A DNA stretch of 64,000 nucleotides from Geomonas subterranea (GTDB lineage Bacteria > Desulfobacterota > Desulfuromonadia > Geobacterales > Geobacteraceae). Below are positions 51,572 through 63,636 of this stretch, piece after piece; the stretch's first letter is position 1, and the number at the start of each line of letters is the position of its first letter. The position numbers were made by a program, and so were the translations under genes. The notes under the pieces were generated by a model. The model was not told the origin of the DNA. It saw only the letters and a program-made list of their open reading frames with translations, and searched no databases. The DNA is taken from assembly GCF_019063845.1 (NCBI RefSeq), contig NZ_CP077683.1, positions 1,674,001 to 1,738,000 on the forward strand. The letters are read 5' to 3'.

Positions 51572-52945
51572 TCACTCCTCATCCATGCCGAACTTGGCCA
51601 GGCGGTAGCGGAAAGAGCGGAAGGTCATCCCCAGCAGCGCCGCCGCCCGCTTCTTCACACCGCCGCTCTTCTCCATCGCCTGCACGAGGAGCTTTTGCTC
51701 CAGGCTGTCGAGGTAAGCCTGCAGGTCCAATCCCTCTTCAGGAATCTCCAGTTCACTGGAAGGAAGAGCCACCGTGTGATGCTCACGCACCGAAGCGGGA
51801 AGGCAGTCAAGGCCGATCACCCTGCTCCCCAGCACGACGCAGCGCTCGACCAGGTTCTCGAGCTCCCGAACGTTGCCCGGGAAAGGGTAGTTGAAAAGGA
51901 CGCGCAGCGCGTCGGGGGTTATGATGTCGCCCCCCCCGGACCAGATGGAGTACTTCTTGTAGAAATGTTCGACCAGTGCCGGGATATCCTCGCTCCTCTC
52001 CTTGAGGGAGGGCATGCGTATCTGGACCACGTTGAGGCGGTAAAAGAGGTCCTCGCGGAAGCTTCCCTCGCGCACCTGCTCCTCGAGGTTGCGGTTGGAG
52101 GCGGCCACGATGCGCACGTCCGCCTTGAGGGAAGTCCCCCCCCCTACCCTGCGGAACTCGCGCTCCTGGAGCACGCGCAGCAGTTTCGCCTGCAGCTGCA
52201 AAGGGAGCTCCCCGATCTCGTCCAGGAAAAGGGTACCCCCCTCGGCCTGCTCGAAGAGGCCCGGACGGTCGGCGATGGCGCCGGTGAAGGCCCCCTTGGC
52301 GTGACCGAAGAGTTCGCTCTCGATGAGCGTTTCGGGGATGGCGCCGCAGTTGACCGCCACGAAAGAGGCGTTCTTGCGCGGAGAATTGTAGTGGATCGCC
52401 CTGGCGGCGAGTTCCTTGCCGGTACCGCTCTCACCGGTGATGAGTACGTTGGCCATGCTGTCGGCGACCTTCTCGATGAGCTCGTAGACCTCGCGTATCT
52501 CCTTGCTCTTGCCGATCATCCCGGAGAAGCTGAAGCGCTCCTGCACCTCGGCCTTCAGCCGCTTGTTCTCCTGCACGAGGCTCTGCTTTTCCAGGGCCTT
52601 GCGCACCAGCACCTTTACCTCTTCCACCTTGAAAGGTTTGCCGATGTAGTCGTAGGCGCCAAGCTTCATCGCCTCCACCGCCTGCTCCGCCGTGGTGAAG
52701 GCGGTGATCATGAGGACGGCGGTGTCCGGAGATTCGGACTTGATGCGGGAGAGGAGCTCTATCCCTCCCAGTCCCGGCATGCTCACGTCCGAGATCACCA
52801 TCTCGTAGTGCTGCCGCCCCAGGCGGGACAGGGCATCCTCGGCGCTTTCCGCCTGGTCCACCAGGTATCCCTCGCCATCGAGGAGGATGGCGAGAAACTC
52901 CCGCATGCTCAGCTCGTCATCGACAACCAAAATCCTGGCACGCAT
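51572..52945 (-). CDS. pilR: Sigma-54-dependent response regulator PilR
   Basis: The start is placed at 52945 ([17 protein letters not shown] upstream), giving 457 residues. The receiver domain (1-120) carries the acid pair VVDDE and the phosphate-accepting Asp in [13 protein letters not shown]. The AAA+ domain has [14 protein letters not shown] and [10 protein letters not shown]. The C-terminal Fis-type helix-turn-helix has [20 protein letters not shown]. It responds to PilS and activates pilA at the -24/-12 promoter. A run of nine C (52136-52144) lies in the AAA domain coding Gly residues (GGGT). Confidence 0.95.
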   Translation of the reverse strand: MRARILVVDDELSMREFLAILLDGEGYLVDQAESAEDALSRLGRQHYEMVISDVSMPGLGGIELLSRIKSESPDTAVLMITAFTTAEQAVEAMKLGAYDYIGKPFKVEEVKVLVRKALEKQSLVQENKRLKAEVQERFSFSGMIGKSKEIREVYELIEKVADSMANVLITGESGTGKELAARAIHYNSPRKNASFVAVNCGAIPETLIESELFGHAKGAFTGAIADRPGLFEQAEGGTLFLDEIGELPLQLQAKLLRVLQEREFRRVGGGTSLKADVRIVAASNRNLEEQVREGSFREDLFYRLNVVQIRMPSLKERSEDIPALVEHFYKKYSIWSGGGDIITPDALRVLFNYPFPGNVRELENLVERCVVLGSRVIGLDCLPASVREHHTVALPSSELEIPEEGLDLQAYLDSLEQKLLVQAMEKSGGVKKRAAALLGMTFRSFRYRLAKFGMDEE

Positions 52946-53054
52946 TGAAAAACACCTCACTTCGAGTTGCGGCGCAGCGACCTGCGCCATCGCCTAGTCT
53001 TGGTCTAAGCCCAGTCCTAGTCTTAGGACCTCTGTCCTGCTCGTGGTCCGGATT

Positions 53055-54686
53055 TTAACACAACGCAGGGAGATACAGCGTGACCGTCGTCCCTTTCCCC
53101 TTGGAGCTGTTGATGGTCATCCTGCCACCGTTGGTCTCCACGATCCGGTACACCGTGGCGAGCCCCAGTCCCGTCCCCCCTTTCTTGGTGGTGAAAAAAG
53201 GTTCGAAGACCCGCCTCAGGTCATCCTGGCTCATCCCGGACCCGGTATCCCTGATGCTGATACGCACCTCGCCGGGTCCGGCGTCCTCCTTGACCAGGGC
53301 ACCATCGATGCAGATGCGCCCCCCTCCCGTGATGGCCTCTGCGGCGTTCACCAGGAGATTCCAGAACACCTGGGTGCACTGGTCCTTGTCGAACTGCACC
53401 ACCAAATCAGCCGGGAGCTGGTTGTCGACCTCCACCCCCTCCATCCTGGGATCGGTGGCGAGGAGCGCACAGAGGTCCCCGATCACCCGGTGCAGGTTGA
53501 GCGCGACCTTGGCGGGCTGGTTGGGCCTGGCGTAAAAAAGGAAGTCGCGCAGCAGGCAGTCCAGGCGGTCGGTCTCCCTCAGTATGATCGAGAAAAGACG
53601 CTGGTCCTTCTCGTCCACCCAGGGCCTCAACGCGACCAGCTGCACCGAGCCGCTGATGGCCGCCAGCGGGTTGCGTATCTCATGGGCCATCCGCGCCGAA
53701 AGCTCGCCCAGCGCCGCCAGCCGGTCCGCCCGCTTCAGCTCGGCGGCCATGCGCTTTAGCTCGGTCAGGTCGTGCAGGTCGAAGATGGCGCCTACCGGCG
53801 CGCCGTCCTTGTCCAGCAAAGGAACCGACTTGTACGACAGCAGCAGTTCGCTGCCGTCGGGCCCCTTGTGCTGAAATTCCCCCTGCCCCGACTCGAAGAA
53901 ACTCGACTCGAACCCGGCGCACCCGGGCAGAACCTCGCTGAGCGGGCGGTCGTAGGCGTCCTGCTGGGAAACCCCGGTCAGCAGTTCGGCGTAGCGGTTG
54001 AAGACCCGGATCCTGCCGCTGACATTGATGGTCAAAAGGCCGCTGTCGATGGTGGAGACGATGCAGGAGTTCAGCCTTTCCAGTTCCTCGTAGTCGATCG
54101 CCTTTTCCTGCAGCGCGCTCTCGGATACCCGCGCGCGCTCGGCCAGGTGCCCCGCGAGGAACGCGGTCAGGAAAAAGGAGGCACAGTGGAGAAAGATCAG
54201 GTAGAACAGGTACTCAGCGCCCCACTGCTGCGCGGGGTACGGGGAAAGCCCCAGGGGAGCCAGCTTGCCGTAGTACTGGAAATCCAGGATGGCGCCGTAG
54301 AAGATGACGCACAGCGACGCCGTGTAGTAGGCCTGGGAGCGGGCCAGCAGCACGCTGGCGCTGATGATCGACAGGAAGTAGAGAAACGCGTAGTGGGAGG
54401 TGACCCCGCCCGAAACCAGGATCAGGACGGTAACCAGGATCAGGTCCCAGACGATCTGGAGATGGGTCAGGGTGCGGGTGGTCCTGGCGGACGCTTTGCG
54501 CAGCACCACCAGTGAAAGCAGGGAAAAGAGGTAAGTGGCGCCGAGCAGCCGGGCCAGCACTCTTCCGGCGACCTCGCCACTTACATCGTAGGTGTGTACG
54601 TCAAGATAAAGGGTGGTAACCAGGAAGACGGATACCACCAGCAGTCTTAGCAGTATGAACCAGAAGACTTTTTTCTTCTCGATCAT
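53055..54686 (-). CDS. pilS: Sensor histidine kinase PilS
   Basis: The 543-residue protein has about six N-terminal membrane helices (1-190), a PAS domain (about 205-310) and a HisKA domain with ELSARMAHEIRNPLAAISGS (phosphorylated His). The ATPase domain has the N-box (VFWNLLVNAAEAI), DTGSGMSQDD and GTGLGLATVYRIVETNGG. It lies 109 bases upstream of pilR and its end is near the receiver gene. PilS senses pilin levels in the membrane in Pseudomonas; this is likely here too. Confidence 0.94.
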   Translation of the reverse strand: MIEKKKVFWFILLRLLVVSVFLVTTLYLDVHTYDVSGEVAGRVLARLLGATYLFSLLSLVVLRKASARTTRTLTHLQIVWDLILVTVLILVSGGVTSHYAFLYFLSIISASVLLARSQAYYTASLCVIFYGAILDFQYYGKLAPLGLSPYPAQQWGAEYLFYLIFLHCASFFLTAFLAGHLAERARVSESALQEKAIDYEELERLNSCIVSTIDSGLLTINVSGRIRVFNRYAELLTGVSQQDAYDRPLSEVLPGCAGFESSFFESGQGEFQHKGPDGSELLLSYKSVPLLDKDGAPVGAIFDLHDLTELKRMAAELKRADRLAALGELSARMAHEIRNPLAAISGSVQLVALRPWVDEKDQRLFSIILRETDRLDCLLRDFLFYARPNQPAKVALNLHRVIGDLCALLATDPRMEGVEVDNQLPADLVVQFDKDQCTQVFWNLLVNAAEAITGGGRICIDGALVKEDAGPGEVRISIRDTGSGMSQDDLRRVFEPFFTTKKGGTGLGLATVYRIVETNGGRMTINSSKGKGTTVTLYLPALC

Positions 54687-54691
54687 CCAGC

Positions 54692-55915
54692 TTAACCGCC
54701 AACCGCGCCGGCCAGTTTGAAGATCGGAAGATACATGGCGATGACCAGTCCACCGACCGTGGTGCCGAGGAACACCATGAGCAACGGCTCCATCATGGAG
54801 GTGAGCGCACCCACCGCGTCATCGACCTCGTCATCGTAGAAGTCCGCGATCTTGTTGAGCATGGCGTCCATGGCACCGGTCGCCTCGCCGACGGAGATCA
54901 TCTGCACGACCATGGGCGGGAACACCCCGCTCTCGGCAAGCGGCTCGGCGATGGTCTTACCCTCGGAGATGGACTGGCGCACGTTGTAGATCGCCTCCTC
55001 GACGACCTTGTTCCCCGCGGTCTTGGCGACGATCTCGAGCCCGTCCATGATGGGGACGCCGGAACTGATCATGGTCCCCAGGGTGCGGGTGAACTTGGCG
55101 ACGGAAACCTTGCGGATCAGGGGACCGGCGATCGGGGCCCTGAGCGCGAAGGCATCGAGGACCTTCCTCCCGTTGGGGGTGCTGTAGTACTTGCCGATGG
55201 CGTACTTGAGGGCGAACATGGCGGCTATGATCACCACGATGTACTTGACCAGGAAGTTGGAGAGCGCGATGACGAACTTGGTCGGCGCCGGCAGTTCCCC
55301 CCCGAAGTCCGCGAACATCTTGGCGAAGGTCGGGATGACGAAGATCAGGATGACGCCCACGACGATGACGGCGATGGACATGATGGTGATCGGGTAGACC
55401 ATGGCGCCCTTCACCTGCTTCTTGAGCTTCATCGCCTTCTCTATGTAGGCGGCGAGCCTGGACAGGATGGTGTCGAGGATACCGCCGACCTCGCCTGCCG
55501 CGACCAGGTTGACGTAGAGCTGGTCGAAGGCCTTGGGGTGCCTGGAGAGCGCGTCCGCGAAGGTGGAGCCGCTCTCGACGCTCTCCTTGACCTTCACCAG
55601 GATATCCTTGAAGGTCTTGTTCTCCTGCTGGCTGGAGAGGATGTCCAGACACTGCACCAGCGGCAGGCCCGAATCGATCATGGTGGCGAACTGACGGGTG
55701 AAGACGACCAGGTCCTTGGTCTCGATCTTCTTGGGACCGCCGAACCCCGGGAGCTTCAGCTCCATCGAGAGCCCTTTGCCATGCTCCTTGACGGTGATGC
55801 CGGTGAACCCGTATCTCTTGAGCTGCGCCTCCACCATGGATGCGCTGGCGGCTTCCATCACGCCCTTCTGGACGCTGCCGGCCTTGCTCCTTGCTTCCCA
55901 GTCGAACTTTGTCAT
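54692..55915 (-). CDS. pilC: Type IV pilus inner-membrane platform protein PilC
   Basis: The 407-residue GspF-type protein has two repeated T2SSF domains (about 70-193 and 275-395), each with FTRQFATMIDSGLPLVQCLD- or FTRTLGTMISSGVPIMDGLE-type helices, and three membrane helices. PilC connects the ATPases PilB and PilT to the growing pilus. It follows pilT by 39 bases. Confidence 0.97.
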   Translation of the reverse strand: MTKFDWEARSKAGSVQKGVMEAASASMVEAQLKRYGFTGITVKEHGKGLSMELKLPGFGGPKKIETKDLVVFTRQFATMIDSGLPLVQCLDILSSQQENKTFKDILVKVKESVESGSTFADALSRHPKAFDQLYVNLVAAGEVGGILDTILSRLAAYIEKAMKLKKQVKGAMVYPITIMSIAVIVVGVILIFVIPTFAKMFADFGGELPAPTKFVIALSNFLVKYIVVIIAAMFALKYAIGKYYSTPNGRKVLDAFALRAPIAGPLIRKVSVAKFTRTLGTMISSGVPIMDGLEIVAKTAGNKVVEEAIYNVRQSISEGKTIAEPLAESGVFPPMVVQMISVGEATGAMDAMLNKIADFYDDEVDDAVGALTSMMEPLLMVFLGTTVGGLVIAMYLPIFKLAGAVGG

Positions 55916-55954
55916 GTAGTACTCCTTTCCCGGCGGGACCGGGACTGGCTGCTG

Positions 55955-57058
55955 CTATCGTTGCGGCGGACGTCTTAGCTGGGCCGCCCCCGACGAACCC
56001 GGGGCGAGCATCTGCTTCAGCTCGTCCGGTTCGGACGAGCGCCCGAGGGCGTCGTCGACCGTAATGAGGCGACGCGACAAAAGGGTCATCAGGCACTGGT
56101 TCATGGTCTGCATGCCGAACTTCTCCTGCCCGACCTGCATCTGCGAGTAGATCTGGTGCACCTTGTCCTCGCGGATGAGGTTCCTGATGGCGGGGTTCGG
56201 GACCATCACCTCCAGCGCCAGGGCGCGCCCGGGACCGTTGGCCCTGGGGATCAGGGTCTGGGACATGACCCCCTCAAGGACGAAGGAAAGCTGGGTCCTC
56301 ACCTGGGTCTGCTGGTACGGGGGGAATACGTCGATGATCCTGTTCATGGTCTGGGCGCAGGAGTTCGTGTGCAGCGTGGCGAAGCAGAGGTGACCGGTCT
56401 CGGCCAGGGTCAGCGCAGCCTCGATGGTCTCCAGGTCACGCAGCTCGCCGATCAGGACCACGTCGGGGTCCTGACGCAGCACGTACTTGAGGGCGTGCTT
56501 GAAACTCTTGGTGTCGGCGCCCACCTCGCGCTGGTTCACGATGCACCCCTTGTGCGGATGCAGGTACTCGATCGGGTCCTCGACGGTGACGATGTGGTCG
56601 TGGCGGTTCTGGTTGATGTGGTCGATCATCGACGCGAGCGTGGTCGATTTGCCGCTGCCGGTAGGGCCGGTGACCAGTATCAGTCCGCGCGGCTTGTCGC
56701 ACAGCGCCCTCACCACCGGCGGCAGCCCGAGTTCCTCGAACGAGAGGATCTTGTACGGGATCACCCTGAAAACGCCGGCGACCGCGCCGCGCTGAACGAA
56801 GATGTTCCCCCTGAAGCGGGAGAGTCCCTTGACGCCGAAGGAGAGGTCGAGTTCGTTGTCCTCTTCGAACCTGTGCTTTTGCGCATCGGTCAGGATGCTG
56901 TAGCAGAGCTGCTTGGTCTCGATCGCGTTGAGCGGCGGGACGTCCATCGGGGTGAGCTTGCCGTCGATGCGGATCTGCGGCGAGGTATTGGTAGTGATGT
57001 GGAGGTCGGAACCGCCCCTCTCCACCAGTTCTTTGAGCATTTGATGAAAGTTGATCAT
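55955..57058 (-). CDS. pilT: Type IV pilus retraction ATPase PilT
   Basis: The 367-residue protein has GPTGSGKSTTLASMIDHINQ (Walker A), the Asp box (VTVEDPIEYLH), Walker B-like IGELRDLETIEAALTLAETG and the PilT-specific NPAIRNLIREDKVHQIYS. It powers pilus retraction. The C-terminal tail (QLRRPPQR) is longer than in PilT1. It corresponds by position to PilT4 of G. sulfurreducens. Confidence 0.97.
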   Translation of the reverse strand: MINFHQMLKELVERGGSDLHITTNTSPQIRIDGKLTPMDVPPLNAIETKQLCYSILTDAQKHRFEEDNELDLSFGVKGLSRFRGNIFVQRGAVAGVFRVIPYKILSFEELGLPPVVRALCDKPRGLILVTGPTGSGKSTTLASMIDHINQNRHDHIVTVEDPIEYLHPHKGCIVNQREVGADTKSFKHALKYVLRQDPDVVLIGELRDLETIEAALTLAETGHLCFATLHTNSCAQTMNRIIDVFPPYQQTQVRTQLSFVLEGVMSQTLIPRANGPGRALALEVMVPNPAIRNLIREDKVHQIYSQMQVGQEKFGMQTMNQCLMTLLSRRLITVDDALGRSSEPDELKQMLAPGSSGAAQLRRPPQR

Positions 57059-57090
57059 GAATACCTCGTCTCGGTTAGACTTGCGTGTCG

Positions 57091-58797
<1,707 letters not shown>

Positions 58798-58869
58798 AGC
58801 TACCTCAGGGGTTAAAGATCCTGTGAATGGTATTTTGTAATCGCGTTAATGTCAAGGAATAGCTCTATG

Positions 58870-59727
58870 TTACAGAACCGCTGCCAGTGCGCCTTCCATG
58901 CACCCCGCGGGTGGAGCGCCCCCGGTCCAGATCCTGAAGGCCGCCTCCCCCTGGGCCACCAGCATCGCGAGCCCGTTGGCGCAGGGGATATCCAGCGCGC
59001 GGGCTTGCGCCAGAAGCGGGGTTACCGGCGGCGCATACACCATATCGTAGACACACGCCCCGGACTTGAGCGAGGAGAGCGCGAGCCCCGGAAAGCAGTC
59101 CCCGGCCATCCCCACCGACGTGGTGTTGACCACGAGGTCGAAGGAGCCGATGAAGCCCGGGTCGGAAAGAAGGGGCATCTCCCGGGCATCGAACCGGGTC
59201 CCGGTCAGGCGCGCGCCCACCAGGTGAGCCAGCGCGGCGGCCGCATCGGGCGAGCGGTTGACGATGGTGACGCCCCCGGCTCCGGCAGCGGCGAGCGACA
59301 CCACGGCACTGCGGGCCGCCCCCCCCGCGCCCAGTACCAGGATGTTTCTACCCTTCGGGTCGAAGCCGAGCTTTTCACGCAGCGCCGCGATGAGACCGAT
59401 GCCGTCGGTGTTGTACCCGGTGAGCCTCCCGTCCCGGGCGACCACGGTGTTGACCGCGCCGATCAGCTCGGCCTGCGGGTCGACCTCATCCAAAAGCCCC
59501 ATGATGGCGACCTTGTGGGGGATGGTGACGCTGAAACCGGCCACGCCCACCGCCTTGAGCCCGGCGATACCCTCGGCGAGACGCTCGGGCGCCACCGGAA
59601 AGGGAACGTAGATCCAGTCCAGCCCGAGCGCCTGGAAGGCGGCGTTGTGCAGTACCGGCGAAAGCGAGTGGGATACCGGCCAGCCGATGATCCCCGTTAC
59701 CGTGGTCTTGCCGGTGACCGTCATCAC
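58870..59727 (-). CDS. aroE: Shikimate dehydrogenase AroE
   Basis: The 285-residue protein has the N-terminal shikimate site (GWPVSHSLSPVLHNAAFQAL, VTIPHKVAIMGLLDE with catalytic Lys) and the NADP site VLGAGGAARSAVVSLA, NRSPD and VNTTSVGM. It reduces 3-dehydroshikimate in aromatic amino acid synthesis. It is upstream of pilB by 70 bases and may be cotranscribed. The start overlaps the preceding gene by four bases. Confidence 0.96.
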   Translation of the reverse strand: MMTVTGKTTVTGIIGWPVSHSLSPVLHNAAFQALGLDWIYVPFPVAPERLAEGIAGLKAVGVAGFSVTIPHKVAIMGLLDEVDPQAELIGAVNTVVARDGRLTGYNTDGIGLIAALREKLGFDPKGRNILVLGAGGAARSAVVSLAAAGAGGVTIVNRSPDAAAALAHLVGARLTGTRFDAREMPLLSDPGFIGSFDLVVNTTSVGMAGDCFPGLALSSLKSGACVYDMVYAPPVTPLLAQARALDIPCANGLAMLVAQGEAAFRIWTGGAPPAGCMEGALAAVL

Positions 59728-61580
59728 CGCACCCCCAGCGGCCGCAAGATGGCGTCGATCTGCGGCTTGTTCTCGGGCGAGATGGCGGCCGCGATCTGGA
59801 GGTCCCGGACCCCCGCGTCCGTCTGCCCCATCCTGAGACGCGTCTGCCCGGACTCGATAAGGGCGGCTGCGTAGATCAGGATCGCCTTGCCGGTGTCGAG
59901 GTCGCGGAAGAACATGTCGTGGTCACCCAGCACGCCGCGCAGCGAGTACACGGGCCAGGTGTCCAGGTCGGGCTGGGACTGCGGCACGTTCGGGCTGTCC
60001 AGCCGGAAGGTGATGCCGCGCTGATGCAGCACGAAGTTATTGAAGTTGATGGAGTACTTGGTGGAGAAATCCACGAAGACCGGGCGCCGTCCGTACTGCT
60101 CCATGACCGAGGTGAGCAGCGTGTTGTCCGGGGAGCGCTGTTCCATCGGCAACTGGCGCAGCTGGCTGTTCTTGAACATGCGCGGCATGCTGTCCAGGTA
60201 CCAGTCGAACACCAGGTGCGGGGTATGCGGCAGGTCAAGGTCCTCGCGCATCCTCTCCACCCCCTGCAGGTACCAAAGAGGAAAGGCCCCGGAGTCCCCC
60301 CAGGTGTACATGACGGCGTCCTGCGGCAGCGAACGAAGGGTGTTGGTGGCGTAGTCGAAGGCGATGTAGTTGTCGTGCTGGTCGTTCTCCACGAAGTTCC
60401 GGGCGAATATGGTGACCGGGAGCATGAAGAGCAGCGCGAGGAGCCCGGCGCGCAGCGGCACGGAGTCGGGCAGACGCTGGGCCGCCTCCTTGAACAGGGT
60501 GAAGAGCCCCACCCCGATGAAGACGGCGCTGAGAAGGTACAGCGGCGTGAAGAATTCCTCGGTCAGGAAGATCAGTTCCCCGGGGGTGTTGAAGTAGCCG
60601 ACGATCACCGCGAGAAAGGAGCCGAGGGCGATCAGGTACCCCAGCACCAGTTCGCGCTTCTTGAAGAAGAGGTAGGCCATCCCGATGACCAGAAGCGCCA
60701 TCCCCGCCAGGGTGAACTCGAAGGGGATGTTGAAGGCGTTCAGCTGCGACCAGAGCAGGCCGAGGTCGCGGTTGGGCTTCTCGGTCGGGTACCCCTTGCG
60801 CAGTATGTTCCAGAGAAACTGCTCGAGGTTCTTGGAATCCCCCCAGTTGAGCACCGGGTTCTGGAAGGCGCGCACCACCAGGTGCAGGTGGATGCCAAAA
60901 CCAAGCACGCCGAAGGCGAAGGCGATGAAGAACTCCTTGAAGCGCAGGATCACCCGGCGGTCGGCGGACCAGAGCAAGAAGGCGTAGGTCGGGATCATGA
61001 GCACCATGATCTGGTGCGCACCCGCACCCAGCCCGCAGAGAAAAGCCCCGAGATAGACGTAGGCGGGGCGCTCGTCGCCGGAAAGGAAACTCTCGCGCCA
61101 CAAAAGCATCAGGTAGAAGACCATTGCGCAGATGAAGGCGAGCAGCGGGTACGGCTTGTCGTGGTTGGACTGCAGCCAAAGCCTCGCGGTGCAGGCGAAG
61201 GTGACGGCGGCGGCCAGGGCGGAAAGCTTCACCGGGACCCCCCGGAACCTCCCCTGCCACGAGGTTTCTTCCCCTTCCAGGAACTTCACGGTCAGAAGGT
61301 ACACCCCGTAGCAGGCGAGCCCCGCGGACACCGCGGTGGCGAAGTTGATCCTGAAGGCGACGCTGCCGATGGGGAGGAAGGTGAAGGGTTTGGCGTAGTT
61401 GATGAACAGCGGATACCCCGGGGAGTGCGCGACCCCCAGCGACGCGATGGCGGTCAGGAATTCGCCGCTGTCGAAAAAGGTCACCGTGGGGGCCAGTGTC
61501 AAAAGGTAGATGAACAAGGGGATGCTGAAGGACAGGATGGCGAAGGCATCCAGCCTGCCGAGGATTCCGTTATTGTTCAC
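59724..61580 (-). CDS. DUF2723 multi-spanning membrane protein
   Basis: From the GTG at 61580 (CAGGAG upstream) the protein has 618 residues and about eleven helices. The beginning LTLAPTVTFFDSGEFLTAIA with LGVAHSPGYPLFI is the DUF2723 signature, a relative of GT-C protein mannosyltransferases. The tail from about 560 holds a TPR-like segment (TRLRMGQTDAGVRDLQIAAA). It is probably a lipid-carrier glycosyltransferase; the donor is unknown. Confidence 0.88.
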   Translation of the reverse strand: MNNNGILGRLDAFAILSFSIPLFIYLLTLAPTVTFFDSGEFLTAIASLGVAHSPGYPLFINYAKPFTFLPIGSVAFRINFATAVSAGLACYGVYLLTVKFLEGEETSWQGRFRGVPVKLSALAAAVTFACTARLWLQSNHDKPYPLLAFICAMVFYLMLLWRESFLSGDERPAYVYLGAFLCGLGAGAHQIMVLMIPTYAFLLWSADRRVILRFKEFFIAFAFGVLGFGIHLHLVVRAFQNPVLNWGDSKNLEQFLWNILRKGYPTEKPNRDLGLLWSQLNAFNIPFEFTLAGMALLVIGMAYLFFKKRELVLGYLIALGSFLAVIVGYFNTPGELIFLTEEFFTPLYLLSAVFIGVGLFTLFKEAAQRLPDSVPLRAGLLALLFMLPVTIFARNFVENDQHDNYIAFDYATNTLRSLPQDAVMYTWGDSGAFPLWYLQGVERMREDLDLPHTPHLVFDWYLDSMPRMFKNSQLRQLPMEQRSPDNTLLTSVMEQYGRRPVFVDFSTKYSINFNNFVLHQRGITFRLDSPNVPQSQPDLDTWPVYSLRGVLGDHDMFFRDLDTGKAILIYAAALIESGQTRLRMGQTDAGVRDLQIAAAISPENKPQIDAILRPLGVR

Positions 61581-62598
61581 GCAGTTGCTCCTGAGAGGGA
61601 TTTTCGCTGATGTTCCTGATGGAAAGCTTGTCCCGCCAGAGACAGCCAAGCCCCGCGAGGGTGACCGGGATAAAGCCCATGGCGTGGATCACGATGGCGA
61701 TGCTGAGGGCCCGCTCGCTCCCGATCTGGAAGGCGGAGAGGGCGGTGACGCAGGCGAGGTGGTGGGTCCCGATGAACCCCGGGGAGGCCGGCACCATGAC
61801 CGCGAACACCAGGAACACCATGATGAACATGGAGGCCGTCGCCGGAAGGAATACGCCGAAGGCGCGCAGCATCAGGTCGACCGGCCAGATGGCGGTGAAC
61901 CAGACCAAGAGCGAGGTGACCAGGATGCCGGCGATGCCGCCCGCGTCGCCGGGGAACCGGATGCCCGAGATGAAGGAGCGCAGCACCCCCTCTATCTTCT
62001 CGCCCAGGTGCGGGGCGAACGGGCGCACCAGGCGGGCCACCACCCCCAGGGTGAACTCGGTGTGCCGCCTGAGCAGGAAGAGAAAGGCGAGTACGCCAAG
62101 GTAAAGGGCGAAGGTCACGTAGCCGCCGGTGACAAGGCCGTGCTGGATCCCCTCCATCCCTGCGGGTAGCTCGATGGTGAAGAAGGTGACCAGGAGCACC
62201 AGCAAAATGGTGAAGCCGTCGCAGAGCCGGTCCAGGACCAGGGAGGCGAAGACGGCGCTGGTGCCGATCCCTTCCTTGCTACCAAGCGAGTAGGCGCGCA
62301 CCAGTTCCCCAAGCCGCGCCGGCAGCAGGTTGTTGGCCATGTACCCGATCAGGGTGGAAGGGAACAGGTTCCCCAGGCTGGTCTTCTTGATGGGGGCGAG
62401 CAGGAACTTCCAGCGCACGGCGCGCAGGTAGTAGCTCGCGAAGGTGAGCAAGAGCGCGGGCACCAGGTAGCGGTACTCCAGACCCGCGAAGGCCTCCGCC
62501 ATCTTGTGGAAGTCGATCTTCCGGAAGAGGAGAAAGAGGCACAGGGCGCTGATGGCGAGACCGAGCAAGAGCTTTTTATCTGGGTTTTGGGTGAACAA
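61570..62598 (-). CDS. Lysylphosphatidylglycerol synthase/flippase-like membrane protein (UPF0104)
   Basis: The 342-residue protein begins at a TTG with AGGAG upstream and has about eight helices. It shows YYLRAVRWKFLLAPIKKTS, TLIGYMANNLLPARLGELVR, SKEGIGTSAVFASLVLDRLC and VPASPGFIGTHHLAC, the marks of the lysylphosphatidylglycerol synthase N-terminal membrane family. The synthase domain that follows in true MprF proteins is missing, so it may flip lipids. Confidence 0.9.
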   Translation of the reverse strand: MFTQNPDKKLLLGLAISALCLFLLFRKIDFHKMAEAFAGLEYRYLVPALLLTFASYYLRAVRWKFLLAPIKKTSLGNLFPSTLIGYMANNLLPARLGELVRAYSLGSKEGIGTSAVFASLVLDRLCDGFTILLVLLVTFFTIELPAGMEGIQHGLVTGGYVTFALYLGVLAFLFLLRRHTEFTLGVVARLVRPFAPHLGEKIEGVLRSFISGIRFPGDAGGIAGILVTSLLVWFTAIWPVDLMLRAFGVFLPATASMFIMVFLVFAVMVPASPGFIGTHHLACVTALSAFQIGSERALSIAIVIHAMGFIPVTLAGLGCLWRDKLSIRNISENPSQEQLREQ

Positions 62599-62625
62599 TA
62601 GGGCTCCTGTTGCGCGTCTCGCTGG

Positions 62626-63621
62626 TTATTCCGGGATCACCGCACCGGGCCGGGCGACGCAGTCCCAGTCGCCGCCGCTCTCCGAAGCCACCGGCCGGGC
62701 CGACCGCAGGATCTCGCGGCAGCGCTCCACATCCGCAGCAATGGCCTGTTTCAGCTCATCGAGGCTCGAAAACCTCTTCTCGCCGCGCAGCCTTTCGATG
62801 AAGAAGAGCGTGATCTCCCGCCCGTAGAGGTCCCCGGTGAAGTCGAGCAGGAAAACCTCGATGGAAAGGCGGTCGTTGCCGAAGGTGGGGTTCGGGCCGA
62901 TGTTGCAGGCTCCGTCCAGGAGCCGCTCCCCCAGGCAGACCTTGACCGCATAGACGCCGACCGACGGGATCAGGTCCTTTTCCGTGTCGACGTTGGCGGT
63001 GGGAAAGCCGAGGCCGCGCCCCCGCTCGTGCCCGTGCACCACCTTGCCGGTGATGGAGAAGTGCCGCCCCAAAAGGAGCGAGGCGGCGGCGACGTCGCCG
63101 GCGCTCACCACCCTGCGCACGGCGGTGGAACTGTAGACCGTGGCGCCGTCGGAAATGGGTTGCAGTTCCTCGACGCCGTAGCCAGAACGGGTCCCGATCT
63201 CCCTTAAAAGCCCCACGTCCCCTTCCCTGCCGCGACCGAAGGCGTAGTCGTAGCCGATCACCAGCCGCTCCATCCCGATCGCGTCCACCAGCACCCGCTG
63301 CACGAACTCCGATGCGGGCATCGCGGCGAAGGTCCGGTCGAAGGGGATCTCCAGCAGGTAGTCGATGCCGGACCCCTCGATGAGGGCCTCCTTCTCGCGG
63401 CTGGTGGTGATGAGGCGCACCTCCTTGTGAGCCGCCACCACCTTCAGGGGGTTGGGGACGAAGGTGATGACGACGGAGACGCCGCCGGTCTCGCGGGCCA
63501 GCTCCTTCACCCTGCGGAAGATCTCCCGGTGTCCGAGATGCACGCCGTCGAAGTTGCCGATGGTGACCACCGGGTGGCGCAGTTTTTCCTTAATCTCGGA
63601 AACGCTTCTGAAAATGACCAT
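62626..63621 (-). CDS. ribF: Bifunctional riboflavin kinase/FAD synthetase RibF
   Basis: The 331-residue protein has the FAD synthetase half (TIGNFDGVHLGHREIFRRV, IGYDYAFGRGREGDVG) and the riboflavin kinase half (VVHGHERGRGLGFPTANVD, SIEVFLLDFTGDLYG). It makes FMN and FAD. It lies 15 bases after the TatC gene in transcription order and may be in one operon with it. Confidence 0.97.
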   Translation of the reverse strand: MVIFRSVSEIKEKLRHPVVTIGNFDGVHLGHREIFRRVKELARETGGVSVVITFVPNPLKVVAAHKEVRLITTSREKEALIEGSGIDYLLEIPFDRTFAAMPASEFVQRVLVDAIGMERLVIGYDYAFGRGREGDVGLLREIGTRSGYGVEELQPISDGATVYSSTAVRRVVSAGDVAAASLLLGRHFSITGKVVHGHERGRGLGFPTANVDTEKDLIPSVGVYAVKVCLGERLLDGACNIGPNPTFGNDRLSIEVFLLDFTGDLYGREITLFFIERLRGEKRFSSLDELKQAIAADVERCREILRSARPVASESGGDWDCVARPGAVIPE

Positions 63622-63636
63622 GGACGGAAGGAATCC